Shown: positions 35,156 to 45,169, numbered from the stretch's first letter. The stretch is 64,000 bases of DNA from Sinorhizobium garamanticum (GCF_029892065.1 NZ_CP120373.1:1935501-1999500), one strand, 5' to 3'. Notes: a model not told the origin generated them from the sequence alone. Translations and numbers: made by a program.

Positions 35156-36062
35156 CGCCGGCGTTCGCGGTCCCGTATTCCGCCAATTCGCGGATCGTCG
35201 CAGCCAGCCGTTCGGGTCCACCGGGCGTCCAGCCGAGCGCACGCAGCCTATCCGTCGACATTTCCTTGAAAGCGGGCGTCTCCGCCGCAGGCGGCAGCGG
35301 ATGGGAGCAGCCGGTTGCCTTCTGGAGAATGGAGAGGATTTCACGGTTGTCGGTGAGCACATCCGAGACGTTGAAGACTTTGCCGGAGACCTTGACTGTC
35401 TCCGCCTCCAACACAAGTCTCACGGCCGCCGCCACATCGTCGCCGTGAACCTCTGTGCCGGCGCGTGGCGGAACTGCTTTGCCTGCGAGATAGTCGGCGA
35501 AAAGACTGCTCCATTTGTGTTTCCGCCCGACACCCGCCGGCCCGTAGACGCCAGTCACGCGCAGGCTGGTCGTGGCGAAGCCGTGGCTGGTCATTGCTTT
35601 CAAGGCGTCTTCGCAGGCCAGCTTCACCGTCCCGTAGAGCGTGTCGGGCACCGCGGGCGACGTCTCGTCGTAAACGGGGGCCGGCGTTTTGCCATAGACG
35701 GCACGGCTAGACAGAAACACGCAGCGGCGAACCCCGGCGGCGCGTGCCTCGTCGAAGAGGCGGACCGAGCCGTCGAGGTTGACGCGGCGGAAGCCCTCCG
35801 GATCCGCGCCTTCGCCACCACGATACTTGCCCTCGACGTGCTCGAAGGCGGCATGGACGAAATAATAGATGTCGTCGAAAGCGGAAATCTGGTCTGCATC
35901 CGGATCGAGGCGGAGCGGAACATAGGCTACCGGCTGCGAGAAGAACCCGGTGGCCGGGGGCATGCGACCGGCCACCGTAACCTTGTAAGCGTGAGCGATA
36001 AGGTGCTCGACGATGAAACGGCCGACGAAGCCGGTGCCGCCGGAAACAAGGACGCGAGTCAT
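35133..36062 (-). CDS. sqdC: SqdC-like SDR protein of sulfolipid synthesis
   Basis: 309 residues of an extended short-chain dehydrogenase (VLVSGGTGFVGRFIVEHL, SSRAVYG, YGTVKLACED). Position after sqdB and sqdD identifies it as SqdC, required for or modulating sulfoquinovosyl diacylglycerol synthesis in Rhodobacter and present in the S. meliloti sqdBDC operon. Its exact reaction is unclear. The last eight codons (GDSPSPRV) and stop derive from a palindromic intergenic repeat. Its ATG overlaps the sqdD stop by four bases. Confidence 0.8.
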   Translation of the reverse strand: MTRVLVSGGTGFVGRFIVEHLIAHAYKVTVAGRMPPATGFFSQPVAYVPLRLDPDADQISAFDDIYYFVHAAFEHVEGKYRGGEGADPEGFRRVNLDGSVRLFDEARAAGVRRCVFLSSRAVYGKTPAPVYDETSPAVPDTLYGTVKLACEDALKAMTSHGFATTSLRVTGVYGPAGVGRKHKWSSLFADYLAGKAVPPRAGTEVHGDDVAAAVRLVLEAETVKVSGKVFNVSDVLTDNREILSILQKATGCSHPLPPAAETPAFKEMSTDRLRALGWTPGGPERLAATIRELAEYGTANAGDSPSPRV

Positions 36063-36937
36063 GGGGTTCCGGTGCCGGGTTGCGCCGGATTGTCGAGCGT
36101 GTCGAGGTCCGGAATATTCTCTCCAGTCAGATAGGCGTGCCAGAGCTCGATAAGCGGCCGAAGAGCGTCGGCGCGCGGGTGATCCGCCTCCCAGGGCTTC
36201 TCATACTGGTAATGCAGCACGCCGATGGAGCGCCAGTCCCAGAGCGTCGGCAGATTGAACCAGACATATTGCAGCATGTTCATCGTCACCGGCAGGCCAT
36301 GCCAGTCGGGAAAGTAGCTCTGCAGGAATGTCTGGTCGGTGCGCGGCCAAAAGGCCCCCGGCGCGTCCAGAACCGCGAGCATCTTGTCGAATGTCTCGAT
36401 CGACGGTTCAGCGACGAAGACGCCGGAATTCAGCCGGTGAAAATCGCCGAGGCTCTCGTAGACGTTGGGCGCGGCGGAAAATTCCGGGTAGCGGAAGAGC
36501 TTGTCGATGTTGCGGAGCACGATCGCATCGGCGTCGATAAAGACACAGCGCTCGTATTCGACGAGTTGCCAGAGCCGGAGCTTGCAGAAATTGTCGAGCG
36601 GCGAATGGAATTCGGGTTTCCGGCCCTTGGTGAAGGGCGCCTTCTCGTGGACGTTGCGGCGCGCATGGCGGGTGTTGAAGTCGTCCGAGAGGGGCAGGAG
36701 CTCCGTTTCGACGAGGCGGCAATCGAATTCCGTGAGCGGCTCGAGCGCGGCGGCGTCCACCCCGCCGGTGTAGAGGACGACGATATCCGCCGGCGTCCGG
36801 GTCAGCCGGATCGACCGCAAAAGTGCGCGTGCACCGAGCGCATAGTCGGCATGGGTGACGAGCGTCACGAAGGCCTGGCGGGCGGCAGGAGGCGAGGAGG
36901 GACTTGGCCCCCCCGGCTGAGGCGTTGCAGGAGTCAT
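36059..36937 (-). CDS. sqdD: SqdD glycosyltransferase (glycogenin-like, GT8)
   Basis: 292 residues. FVTLVTHADYALGARALLRSI begins a GT8 fold, and D135-A-D137 in CVFIDADAIV is the metal-binding DxD motif. FHRLNSGVFV and the C-terminal HYQYEKPWE are family features. It is thought to transfer sulfoquinovose from the UDP-sugar to diacylglycerol. It overlaps sqdB and sqdC by four bases each. The N-terminal 20 residues are Pro/Ser-rich. Confidence 0.85.
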   Translation of the reverse strand: MTPATPQPGGPSPSSPPAARQAFVTLVTHADYALGARALLRSIRLTRTPADIVVLYTGGVDAAALEPLTEFDCRLVETELLPLSDDFNTRHARRNVHEKAPFTKGRKPEFHSPLDNFCKLRLWQLVEYERCVFIDADAIVLRNIDKLFRYPEFSAAPNVYESLGDFHRLNSGVFVAEPSIETFDKMLAVLDAPGAFWPRTDQTFLQSYFPDWHGLPVTMNMLQYVWFNLPTLWDWRSIGVLHYQYEKPWEADHPRADALRPLIELWHAYLTGENIPDLDTLDNPAQPGTGTP

Positions 36938-38154
36938 GAAACGGATTTCAGCCGCTTGCCTTCCGGATCGTGATTGATCAACGGGGCAATGTCCTTCGTC
37001 CAGGCGGAGACTGCCGGGACACGCGAACGATCGACGCGGTAGGCGAATTTCTTTGCCACATCGACGATTTCCGAAAGCAACCCGTCCTGAAGGCGGATCG
37101 GATCGAGGCCAAGCGCCAGGAATTTCTCGTTGTGCACGACAAGCTCGTTCTCGGCGGCCTCTTTGCGCGGATTGGGAAGCCAGGCGATCCTGGAGCCAGT
37201 CATCGCGGCGATCATTTCGGCGAGATCACGGACGCGATGCGTCTCGGTCATCTGGTTGAAAATCTCGACACGGCTGCCGCGCGCCGGCGGATTGTTGAGC
37301 GCGAGTTCAATGCAGCGGACCGAATCCTGGATGTGGATGAAGGCGCGGGTCTGGCCGCCGGTGCCGTGAACCGTCAGCGGGTAGCCGATCGCCGCCTGTA
37401 TCAGAAAGCGGTTGAGCACCGTGCCGTAATCGCCGTCGTAGTCGAAGCGGTTGATGAGCTGCTGGTGCCGACGCGTCTGTTCGGTGTGCGTGCCCCAGAC
37501 AATGCCCTGGTGCAGGTCGGTGATCCGGAGACCGTCGTTCTTGGCGTAGAACTGGAAGAGAAGCTGATCGAGACACTTGGTCATGTGATAGATCGAGCCG
37601 GGATTGGACGGATAAAGAATCTCCTGGCTCACGGTCTCGCCATCCGTTGTCTCGATCCCGACCGGCAGATAGCCCTCGGGGATCGCCGCGCCGACGGTCG
37701 AATAACCATAGACGCCCATTGTCCCGAGATGAACGAGATGGGCGTCGAGGTCGAGCTCGACCATCGCGTTCAACAGGTTGTGCGTGGCATTGACGTTGTT
37801 GTTGACCGTGTAGTTCTTGTGCCGGTCGCTCTTCATCGAATAGGGCGCCGCGCGCTGTTCGGCGAAATGGACGATCGCGTCCGGGCGATGCTCGGCGAGC
37901 CAGTTCTTGAGAAGTTCGTAGTCGCGGGCGAGGTCCATCAGCTTGAAGTGGATGCGCCGGCCGGTCTCGGCATGCCATATCCGGGTGCGCTCCTGGATCG
38001 AGTCCATCGGGGTCAGCGACTGGACGCCCAGCTCCGTATCGATCCAGCGGCGGGAAAGGTTGTCGAGAATGTGGATGTCGTGGCCCGCATCGGATAGGTG
38101 CAGCGCGGTCGGCCAGCCGACGAAACCATCACCGCCGAGGATTGCAATCTTCAT
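36934..38154 (-). CDS. sqdB: UDP-sulfoquinovose synthase
   Basis: 406 residues. IAILGGDGFVGWPTALHL, T145 in GTMGVYG and Y189/K193 in YHMTK match the SQD1/SqdB enzyme, which adds sulfite to UDP-glucose to form UDP-sulfoquinovose. ATG 38154 has GGAGAACC upstream; a frame start 20 codons earlier lacks family match. First gene of sqdBDC. Sulfolipids can replace phospholipids under phosphate limitation, so a PhoB-type promoter would make sense, but I do not see a clear Pho box. Confidence 0.92.
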   Translation of the reverse strand: MKIAILGGDGFVGWPTALHLSDAGHDIHILDNLSRRWIDTELGVQSLTPMDSIQERTRIWHAETGRRIHFKLMDLARDYELLKNWLAEHRPDAIVHFAEQRAAPYSMKSDRHKNYTVNNNVNATHNLLNAMVELDLDAHLVHLGTMGVYGYSTVGAAIPEGYLPVGIETTDGETVSQEILYPSNPGSIYHMTKCLDQLLFQFYAKNDGLRITDLHQGIVWGTHTEQTRRHQQLINRFDYDGDYGTVLNRFLIQAAIGYPLTVHGTGGQTRAFIHIQDSVRCIELALNNPPARGSRVEIFNQMTETHRVRDLAEMIAAMTGSRIAWLPNPRKEAAENELVVHNEKFLALGLDPIRLQDGLLSEIVDVAKKFAYRVDRSRVPAVSAWTKDIAPLINHDPEGKRLKSVS

Positions 38155-38284
38155 GCACGGTTCTCCTGATCGCGAAGAAGGACATGGTGAGGTGATAGGA
38201 TAGGATTGTGACAAAGCTGCAATGCTTGCAAATGGCTTTTTGTTCCTGCACAGAAAAAGAAAAATCCTCCCGGAGAATGAGACT

Positions 38285-38752
38285 ATGTCACTAATTTCGC
38301 TCGCGGGCGAACTGACCGAAAACGGCCATCGACTCGTGCAGCGAGTCTATTACGAGGACACCGATTTTTCCGGCGTTGTCTATCACGCGCGCTACCTGCA
38401 TTTCATGGAGCGGGCCAGAACCGACTATCTGCGGTTGCTCGGCGTCGAACAGGCATCGCTTGCCATCGAAGGCGATACGGAAGGCCTCGTCTTCGTCGTT
38501 CACCGCATGGAGATCGACTTCAAGTTGCCGGCGCGCATGGACGACATCCTCACGATCGAGACGACGACCGAGAGGGCCGGTGGCGCCAAAATGGTGCTGC
38601 AGCAGGAGATCCGTCGCGATGGCGTGTTGCTGATCGCCGCCAAGGTCATCATCGCCGTCATCAACGGGCAGGGCCGACCACGCCGGTTGCCCGAAGCGCT
38701 GGCGATAAAGTTCCTGGCGGCGGGACACAAGACCCCGACCCGGGTTGAGTAG
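38285..38752 (+). CDS. ybgC: Acyl-CoA thioesterase YbgC
   Basis: 155 residues of the 4HBT hot-dog fold. VYYEDTDFSGVVYHARYLHFMERAR holds the catalytic Asp and the usual Tol-Pal-associated thioesterase motif. It hydrolyses short-chain acyl-CoA or acts in phospholipid turnover. In many proteobacteria ybgC heads tolQRAB-pal; here a minus-strand ligD-ku block separates it from tolQ. The start at MSLISLAGELTE is set by GGAGAATGAG upstream. Confidence 0.9.
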   Translation: MSLISLAGELTENGHRLVQRVYYEDTDFSGVVYHARYLHFMERARTDYLRLLGVEQASLAIEGDTEGLVFVVHRMEIDFKLPARMDDILTIETTTERAGGAKMVLQQEIRRDGVLLIAAKVIIAVINGQGRPRRLPEALAIKFLAAGHKTPTRVE

Positions 38753-38782
38753 CCCCGGCCAGACGATCAGAATAATCGCAAA

Positions 38783-41380
38783 TCAGTCGGCGACCGAGCT
38801 CAGTATCTTTTTCGTCAGCGTCTGCCTGGTCTCACCGGCGTCGCGCCAAGGGTCTGTTCCGGCTTCGATCCGCGCGAGAACATCGGCGATGCGGAAGCTG
38901 TTGGCGGCCTCAAGCTCGGCGAGCTCGTCCCAGTCGACCGGTGTCGCAATGGGCCCGCCCTCGCGGGCGCGGGTGGAGTAGGGGCAAATGGCCGTGGCGC
39001 CCCGCTCGTTTCTGAGCCAGTCGATGAAGATCCGGCCCTTGCGCTTGGCCTTGGACATGGTGGCGATGAAACGATCCGGATCCCGATCCGCGAAACGCTG
39101 CGCCATTTTCTTGGCGAAACCCTTAGCCTCGTCCCAAGACGCGCGTCGAACCAGCGGCACGATGACATGGACGCCCTTGCCGCCGGTCACCATGGGAACG
39201 GATGTCAGGCCGGCATCTGATAGTTCGTCGCGCAGCGCTACCGCCGCGCGCTTCACCGTGGCGAAGTCGACGCTTGGATCGGGATCGAGATCGAAGACCA
39301 GACGGTCGGGCGTTTCCAGCTTGTCGATCGTGGCGCCCCAGATGTGAAATTCCAGCGTCCCCATCTGCACCGAGGCAACGAGGCCTTTGGCGTCGCGAAC
39401 GTACATATATTTCTCGGTTTCGCCCGAGACCTCCTTGATCGCGACTTCGCGAATCTCCTGCGGAAAGCCGTCGCTGGCATGCCTCTGGTAGAAACACTGC
39501 CGCTGTCCGCCTTGCGGGCAACGCACCAGCGAAACAGGATGGTCGGCCGCGAAAGGCAGCATTCTGTCCGCAACGACGGCGTAATAGCGGGCAAGGTCGA
39601 TCTTGGTGACGCCCTGGCCGGCAAAGAGAACGCGGTCCGGATGCGAGATGCGAATCCCGAGGACATCGGCATCGCCCTTGGCGGGCGCCACTGTGCGGGG
39701 CCTGGTCGCGCGTTTGCCCTTCCCGGTCTCCGCTGCGGCGTCCGTCGGCTTCGGTGTTTCCAGTTTCACGGCCTTGGCCTCCTTGTCCTCGCGCAATCCC
39801 TCGAATGAGCCATGGCGGACATATCCGTCATGGGTAAGCTCGGTGAAATCCACCTCTGCCACAAGATCGGGCGTCAGCCAGACGGCATCCCGCTCCCTTT
39901 CCCTTGGCACGCTGTCGAACGGAGACGTCTTGCGCTTGCGCTTTGCGAAGGCGGCCGCGAGCTCTTCCAGGGTCTTTTGCGCGAAGCCGGTGCCGACACC
40001 GCCCCGGTAAACCAGCTTATCACCCTCGAATGTGCCGAGAAGGATTGACGCGAAGGCGCGCCCTTTTTTCGTCGACGGGCTATAGCCGCCGATGACGAAC
40101 TCCTGGCGTTTTGTGCATTTGACCTTCAGCCAGCTTCGCGTGCGTCCGCTGCGATAGGGAGCATTCGCCTCCTTCGCGATAATACCTTCCTGTCCGGCCT
40201 TGCATATGGCGGCCAGCACATGTTTGCCGTTGCCTTCAACGTGCTCGCTGTACTGAACGGTCGAGGTGGTGTCGAGCGTGTCGAGCAAAGCCTTCAGCCG
40301 CTCCTTTCGCTCGACAAGCGGCTTGCGGCTCAGGTCCTTGCCGTCGAGTTCGACGAGATCGAAGGCGTAGAGCCGTGTGGTGGCGCCGGTCCTCAGTGCC
40401 TTCTGCAGGGCCGAAAAAGTCGAGCCTTCCTCCGACAGCGCCACCACCTCACCATCGATCAGCGCGGACTTGCAATCGAGCTCGGCAAGAGCGGAGGCAA
40501 TAGCCGGAAACTTCTCGGTCCAATCGAGACCGTTGCGCGTGTAGCAACGGACGGTGCCGCCGCCGATAGCGACCATCAAGCGGTAGCCGTCGAACTTGGC
40601 TTCGTTCAACCATTCGTCTCCGGCGGGTGCCTTGCTAACCAGGGTCGCAAGCTGCGGTGCCTTGAAGGCGGGCAGCTTTCCGGTGGATTTTCGCGTTGAG
40701 CGCTTGCGTCGATCTTTGTTCTCGGCAACTGCGCCGGCGTTGAGATTGGCCGCCGTGCTCTTGTTCGAATGCCAGACGCGTGCCCGTTTTTCGCCCTTGC
40801 CCTCAGCAATTTCATCCATGGTGCGGCCGGTGCGGACACTCGTCAGGTTCTTTTCGACGAGGCTCTCACCGTCCTCTGAGGCGGCTTTGTCGTTTTCCTT
40901 GATCAGCAGCCAGCTTTCACGCTTCCCATCGTCTCGCGGCCGCATGCGCACAAGCGCCCAGCCGCCGCTCATCCGCTTACCGTGCAATTGAAACGAGAGC
41001 TTGCCCTTCTTCAGGCCTTCGGATGGGTCGCCTTCGGGCTCCCACCAGCCGGTGTCCCAGAGCATCACCGTGCCGCCGCCGTACTCTTCTTCCGGTATCG
41101 TGCCTTCGAAGTCGCCATAGGCTAAGGGATGGTCTTCGGTGCGCACTGCAAGGCGCTTGTCTTCCGGATCGAGACTCGGGCCGCGTGTTACGGCCCAGCT
41201 TTTCAGCACTCCCTCCCATTCGAGCCGGAAGTCGTAGTGCAGGCGGGTGGCATCGTGTTTCTGAACCAGAAAGCGTTTCCTGCCAGCGTGTGCCCGGGCG
41301 ACAGTTCCTTTGGGCTCGCTTGTCCTCCTAAAGTCGCGGCGCCGGTTGTATTCGGAAAGGGGTTCATTGCGAGCAGCCAT
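38783..41380 (-). CDS. ligD: ATP-dependent DNA ligase D (non-homologous end joining)
   Basis: 865 residues with three domains in the order phosphoesterase, ligase, polymerase. Phosphoesterase (about 30-190): HDATRLHYDFRLEWEG. Ligase (about 250-560): adenylated Lys K262 in EAKFDGYR. Polymerase/primase (about 585-860): DLDPDPSVDF and DWLRNERGATA. It repairs double-strand breaks with Ku, polishing ends, adding nucleotides and sealing. The ku gene ends nine bases upstream, so both are in one operon. ATG with no close alternative. Confidence 0.96.
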   Translation of the reverse strand: MAARNEPLSEYNRRRDFRRTSEPKGTVARAHAGRKRFLVQKHDATRLHYDFRLEWEGVLKSWAVTRGPSLDPEDKRLAVRTEDHPLAYGDFEGTIPEEEYGGGTVMLWDTGWWEPEGDPSEGLKKGKLSFQLHGKRMSGGWALVRMRPRDDGKRESWLLIKENDKAASEDGESLVEKNLTSVRTGRTMDEIAEGKGEKRARVWHSNKSTAANLNAGAVAENKDRRKRSTRKSTGKLPAFKAPQLATLVSKAPAGDEWLNEAKFDGYRLMVAIGGGTVRCYTRNGLDWTEKFPAIASALAELDCKSALIDGEVVALSEEGSTFSALQKALRTGATTRLYAFDLVELDGKDLSRKPLVERKERLKALLDTLDTTSTVQYSEHVEGNGKHVLAAICKAGQEGIIAKEANAPYRSGRTRSWLKVKCTKRQEFVIGGYSPSTKKGRAFASILLGTFEGDKLVYRGGVGTGFAQKTLEELAAAFAKRKRKTSPFDSVPRERERDAVWLTPDLVAEVDFTELTHDGYVRHGSFEGLREDKEAKAVKLETPKPTDAAAETGKGKRATRPRTVAPAKGDADVLGIRISHPDRVLFAGQGVTKIDLARYYAVVADRMLPFAADHPVSLVRCPQGGQRQCFYQRHASDGFPQEIREVAIKEVSGETEKYMYVRDAKGLVASVQMGTLEFHIWGATIDKLETPDRLVFDLDPDPSVDFATVKRAAVALRDELSDAGLTSVPMVTGGKGVHVIVPLVRRASWDEAKGFAKKMAQRFADRDPDRFIATMSKAKRKGRIFIDWLRNERGATAICPYSTRAREGGPIATPVDWDELAELEAANSFRIADVLARIEAGTDPWRDAGETRQTLTKKILSSVAD

Positions 41381-41389
41381 GGATCGTCC

Positions 41390-42244
41390 TCATGCCGATT
41401 TCCGCCGGCCACGGCGCGAGGCGGATTGCGCCTTTGGCTGCGATTTCTTGCCCTCGCCGCTTTCGAGGCTTTTCTTCAGCGCCGCCATCAGGTCGACGAC
41501 ATTGTCCCCGCGCCGCTCTGGGCGCTCGCCCTCCTCGACGGTGACGCGCGTCGACTTGCCTTTCATCTTGCGCTTGACGAGTTCCTTCAGGGCCGCCGTA
41601 TAGTTGTCTTTGAAGGCGTTGGCGTCGAAGGGCGCGGTTTTCTTTTCGATAAGGGCGCTGGCGACCTCGAGCAGCTCCTTTTCCGCTTTCTTGCCCGAGA
41701 TGTCGGAGAACATCGGGTCGGCCTTCCTGAGTTCGTCCGCATAGCGCAGCGTCTCCAGGAGCAGGCCGTCGCCGCAGGGTTTGACCGCCGCCAGGTATTC
41801 GCGGCCTCTCAGTGTCAGTTGGCCGAGCCCTATCCTTTCTGATTGCCGGAGCGCATCGCGCACGACCCGGTAGGCGTCCTCCGCGAGCTCATCTGCCGGG
41901 ACGAGATAGTACGGCCTGTCGAAATAGAGGGGCGAGATATCGGCCACGCCGACGAATTGCACCAGTTCCAGGGTCTTCTTTGTCTCGAGCTTTATGGAAT
42001 CCACTTCCTTCGGTTCGAGGAGAACGTATTTGTCGTCCTCGTATTCGTAGCCTTTGACGATGTCGTCGACGTCGACCGGCCCGACGCCTTCCACCACCTT
42101 CTGGTAGTGGATCGGCTTGCCCGAAGGCTTGTGGATCTGGCGGAAGGAGACGCTGGCGCCCGGGCGGGTCGCACTGAACAATTCGACCGGGATCGAAACC
42201 AGCGAGAGACGAAGTTGACCTTTCCAAAGCGCGCGAGCCGGCAT
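41390..42244 (-). CDS. ku: Ku protein of bacterial NHEJ
   Basis: 284 residues. MPARALWKGQLRLSLVSIPVELFSAT and KPIHYQKVVEG...GYEYEDDKYVLL are the Ku core that rings DNA ends. The Lys/Arg-rich C-tail (about 240-284) is the non-conserved extension that recruits LigD or binds DNA. The ribosome site GGAGGA overlaps the preceding ORF's stop. It sits directly upstream of ligD. Confidence 0.95.
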   Translation of the reverse strand: MPARALWKGQLRLSLVSIPVELFSATRPGASVSFRQIHKPSGKPIHYQKVVEGVGPVDVDDIVKGYEYEDDKYVLLEPKEVDSIKLETKKTLELVQFVGVADISPLYFDRPYYLVPADELAEDAYRVVRDALRQSERIGLGQLTLRGREYLAAVKPCGDGLLLETLRYADELRKADPMFSDISGKKAEKELLEVASALIEKKTAPFDANAFKDNYTAALKELVKRKMKGKSTRVTVEEGERPERRGDNVVDLMAALKKSLESGEGKKSQPKAQSASRRGRRKSA

Positions 42245-42254
42245 GGTTCCTCCT

Positions 42255-42551
42255 TCACCGGCCGAGCCTGCGGCGGGGCTCCGGCTTCCGGTCGTTGCGA
42301 GGAGGGTCACGGGCAAGCACGCGCTCGATGGCAGCGATATGCTCGCCGGTGACGGCAGGGACGGGATCAGCGAGCAGCGCCTGAAGCACCTCCTTCGAAA
42401 GCACACCGTTTGCGATCGCCTCCTCGAAGGCGCAACGAGTCTCCCGCTCGGCCTTCAATTGCGCGTAAAGCGCGAGGATCAACCGGTCGCGCGGGTCGAG
42501 CCGCGGTGGCGCTGATTTCTCATCGGCTTTTCCGGACACATGGAGGGTCAT
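42255..42551 (-). CDS. Unknown small protein upstream of ku
   Basis: 98 residues from ATG 42551 (MTLHVSGKADEKSAPPRLD). The middle is helical (RDRLILALYAQLKAERETRCAFEEAI, KEVLQALLADPVPAV), and the C-tail is Arg/Pro-rich. GC-rich third positions run through this part but not through the frame upstream of 42551, which argues for this start. The stop leaves ten bases before ku, so it is probably translated in the same operon. I do not recognise a family; a role in end joining is only suggested by position. No clear ribosome site. Confidence 0.55.
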   Translation of the reverse strand: MTLHVSGKADEKSAPPRLDPRDRLILALYAQLKAERETRCAFEEAIANGVLSKEVLQALLADPVPAVTGEHIAAIERVLARDPPRNDRKPEPRRRLGR

Positions 42552-42840
42552 GCGAGGGAAACGTGCTATGGCGCGGTGAAGTTCCAGAGCGTCCGCCACA
42601 GGAATGTCTGCCCGGTAACACTCCCTTAACCATAGTGGTGTCTTAATCCGTGCATTAGGATTTGTGCAGTGCACGTCATCCTTTGACCAAAATTGACGGC
42701 AAGAAGGCAACCTGAAGCATTAGATCGCAATGCCGCGATCAGCGGCGATGCCGGGGCATTTTTGCAACAGGACGTTTGGGCGACCCGGTCATGAGCATGA
42801 ACCGCTCTTGCCGGGTATTTGGATTCGGGGACTGGAAACG

Positions 42841-43560
42841 ATGGAACAGGTTGGATTGGCCGCGACGAGCGATGTGACCCTCTGGTCGCTGTTCATGGAA
42901 GCGGGCTTTGTCGTGAAGCTGGTCATGCTGGGGTTGATCGCAGCCTCGGTCTGGACCTGGGGTATCGTCGTCGACAAGACGTTGAACTTCGGCCGTGTCC
43001 GCCGCCAGCTCGACAATTTCGAGCAGGTTTTCTGGTCCGGTCAATCGCTCGAGGAGCTTTATCGCACGCTCTCCGACCGGCAGACGGCCGGCATGGGCGC
43101 GATCTTCGTCTCCGCCATGCGCGAATGGAAGAAGAGCTTCGAGCGCGGCGCCCGCTCGCCGATCGGCCTGCAGATGCGTATCGACCGTGCCATGGACGTG
43201 ACGCTCGCTCGCGAGTCCGAAACGCTCGAGGCAAGGCTCGGCTCGCTCGCGACCATCGGCTCGGCCGCCCCCTTCATCGGTCTCTTCGGCACCGTTGTCG
43301 GCATCATGACCTCGTTCCAGGCAATCGCCGGCTCGAAATCGACCAACCTTGCCGTCGTCGCGCCCGGTATCGCCGAGGCGCTTCTTGCGACCGCCATCGG
43401 CCTGCTTGCTGCTATCCCCGCCGTTATCGCCTACAACAAGTTTTCCGCCGACGCCGGCAAGCTGACTGCACGCATGGAAGCCTTTGCCGATGAATTCTCC
43501 GCCATCTTGTCGCGGCAGATCGACGAGAAGCTGCAGTCCCCGCGCCAGGCTGCGCAATAA
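42841..43560 (+). CDS. tolQ: Tol-Pal protein TolQ
   Basis: 239 residues of the MotA/TolQ/ExbB proton-channel family. Membrane helix one ([26 protein letters not shown]), then helices two and three with [20 protein letters not shown] and [22 protein letters not shown]. With TolR it uses proton flow to energise TolA during outer-membrane constriction. [11 protein letters not shown] at 42841 fits the family start; the upstream frame is leader. First gene of the tol cluster. Confidence 0.95.
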   Translation: MEQVGLAATSDVTLWSLFMEAGFVVKLVMLGLIAASVWTWGIVVDKTLNFGRVRRQLDNFEQVFWSGQSLEELYRTLSDRQTAGMGAIFVSAMREWKKSFERGARSPIGLQMRIDRAMDVTLARESETLEARLGSLATIGSAAPFIGLFGTVVGIMTSFQAIAGSKSTNLAVVAPGIAEALLATAIGLLAAIPAVIAYNKFSADAGKLTARMEAFADEFSAILSRQIDEKLQSPRQAAQ

Positions 43561-43587
43561 CGACGCTCGAGCACGGAGACCACGCTG

Positions 43588-44040
43588 ATGGGTATGGCAG
43601 TTGGCGGAGCCAAGGGTTCGGGCGGCGGGCGTCGTCGGCGCAACGGCAAGAAGGCAATCATGAGCGAAATCAACGTCACGCCCTTCGTGGACGTGATGCT
43701 GGTGCTGCTCATCATCTTCATGGTGGCGGCACCGATGATGACGGTCGGCGTGCCGATCGATCTGCCGGAGACGCAGGCCAAGGCGCTCAACTCCGACACC
43801 CAGCCGATTACCGTTTCGGTCAATCCGGCCGGGGAAATCTTCCTGCAGGAAACGCCGATCGCCATCGACGAGGTCGTTCCGAAACTCGAGGCAATTGCCA
43901 CCACCGGCTACAACGAGCGCATCTATGTGCGCGGCGATACCAATGCCGACTACGGCACGGTGATGAAGGTCATGGCGCGGATATCGGCGGCCGGCTTCAA
44001 GAATCTCGGCCTTGTCACGCTGCAAGAACAGGAAAAGTGA
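43588..44040 (+). CDS. tolR: Tol-Pal protein TolR
   Basis: 150 residues. A basic Gly-rich N-terminus is followed by one membrane helix ([22 protein letters not shown]) that contains the proton-path Asp, and by a periplasmic domain. Partner of TolQ. tolA starts nine bases after the stop. Confidence 0.95.
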   Translation: MGMAVGGAKGSGGGRRRRNGKKAIMSEINVTPFVDVMLVLLIIFMVAAPMMTVGVPIDLPETQAKALNSDTQPITVSVNPAGEIFLQETPIAIDEVVPKLEAIATTGYNERIYVRGDTNADYGTVMKVMARISAAGFKNLGLVTLQEQEK

Positions 44041-44049
44041 TCCTCGCTC

Positions 44050-45120
44050 ATGAAGGGCAGTCTCGCAACATCTGCTGTCCTCCACGCCCTGGTGCTGACC
44101 TGGGCGCTGGTTTCGCTCGGTAGCCCGGCCGACTTCGAGGTCGCGGATGTCGAGGCGCTGCCGGTCGATATCGTACCGATCGAATCGATCACGCAGATCC
44201 AGCAAGGTGACAAGAAGGCTCCAGCGAAGGAGAAGGCGTCCCCGGTTCCGACCAAAAAGCCGACGCCGGTCGAGAACGCCGAGAATATCGGCGACAACGA
44301 CGTGGATCTGAAAACGCCGCCCACGCCCAACACGAAGCCGGTCCAGAATGAATCGGCCGCCGCTCCGGAGAAGACCGAGAAGGCGCTGCCGACACCGGAT
44401 CCGGTTAAGGATGAGATACAGAAGGTCGAGGAGCCCGAGCCGGCGTCCGAGCCCGCGACGGAAGTTGCCGCACTGCCCGAGCCGAAGCAGGAAGTGAAGC
44501 CCGAGACCAAGCCGGAACCGGCGCCGGCGGAGGAACAGCCGGCCGAGAATCCGGAGGCCGAGGCGCTGCCCGACAAGGTGCCGACGCCGATGGCTAAGCC
44601 CAAGGTCGAAAAGCCGGCGCAGACCGCCAAGACGCCGGAGCGCAAGAAGGAAGAGACCAAGAAAGAGCAGAAGAAGGCATCCTCCGCCAAGGAGAGCGAC
44701 TTCAACGCCGACGAAATCGCGGCGCTGCTCAACAAGCAGGAATCGTCCGGCGGCGGCGCGAAGCGCTCGACCGAAGAAGCAGCGCTCGGCGGCAAGAAGA
44801 CGACCAGCGGCAACACGCTTTCGCAGAGCGAGATGGATGCGCTTCGCGGCCAGATCCAGAACAATTGGTCGATCATCCCCGGAATGGCCGATGCCACGGA
44901 CGTCCGCATCAAGGTGACGATGCGGCTCGACCCGAACGGCGAACTGGTCGGGGAACCGGAAGTCGAAGCGACGGGTGGCTCCGATGCCGCGCGGCGGGCG
45001 CTCGCCGGTGGAGCGCGACGCGCCATCCTGAAATCCGCGCCCTTCAAGGGATTGCCGGCCGACAAATATGATTCCTGGAGCGAGGTGGTCGTCAACTTCG
45101 ACCCAAGCTCGATGCTCTAA
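44050..45120 (+). CDS. tolA: TolA-like energy transducer
   Basis: 356 residues. A short N-terminal membrane helix ([17 protein letters not shown]) is followed by a long Pro/Glu/Lys-rich periplasmic stalk (about 50-230) and a C-terminal TolA/TonB-type domain ([15 protein letters not shown]...[19 protein letters not shown]). TolA links the TolQR motor to Pal and TolB. The stalk is low complexity, as usual for the family. Partial mosaic repeat follows. Confidence 0.9.
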   Translation: MKGSLATSAVLHALVLTWALVSLGSPADFEVADVEALPVDIVPIESITQIQQGDKKAPAKEKASPVPTKKPTPVENAENIGDNDVDLKTPPTPNTKPVQNESAAAPEKTEKALPTPDPVKDEIQKVEEPEPASEPATEVAALPEPKQEVKPETKPEPAPAEEQPAENPEAEALPDKVPTPMAKPKVEKPAQTAKTPERKKEETKKEQKKASSAKESDFNADEIAALLNKQESSGGGAKRSTEEAALGGKKTTSGNTLSQSEMDALRGQIQNNWSIIPGMADATDVRIKVTMRLDPNGELVGEPEVEATGGSDAARRALAGGARRAILKSAPFKGLPADKYDSWSEVVVNFDPSSML

Positions 45121-45123
45121 ACA

Positions 45124-45169
45124 GGTTGGGGCGGGATGCGGCGGAAAATCGCGCGCACCGTTCCTCACC
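45124..45169 (+). repeat. Mosaic intergenic repeat, second family, copy 4 (partial)
   Basis: GGGGCGGGATGCGGCGG, hairpin GCGGAAAATCGC, then CACCGTTCCTCACC; it lacks the left module and final CTAG. Lies between tolA and tolB. Confidence 0.6.

Noticed and set aside
35133..38154. The three minus-strand genes as a surface-polysaccharide cluster
   Set aside because: Two SDR proteins and a GT8 enzyme could suggest polysaccharide synthesis, but the GGDGFVGW and YHMTK motifs and the gene order fit sqdBDC sulfolipid synthesis much better.
38285..42841. The ligD-ku block as a recent horizontal insertion between ybgC and tolQ
   Set aside because: Codon use is like the neighbours, and no insertion sequence, tRNA or direct repeat marks its borders; other rhizobia may share the order.
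42739..45168. Minus-strand frame of 809 codons antisense to tolQ-tolR-tolA
   Set aside because: Low-complexity Arg/Leu/Gly sequence without domains; it mirrors the GC-rich third positions and the Pro/Glu/Lys stalk of TolA on the other strand.
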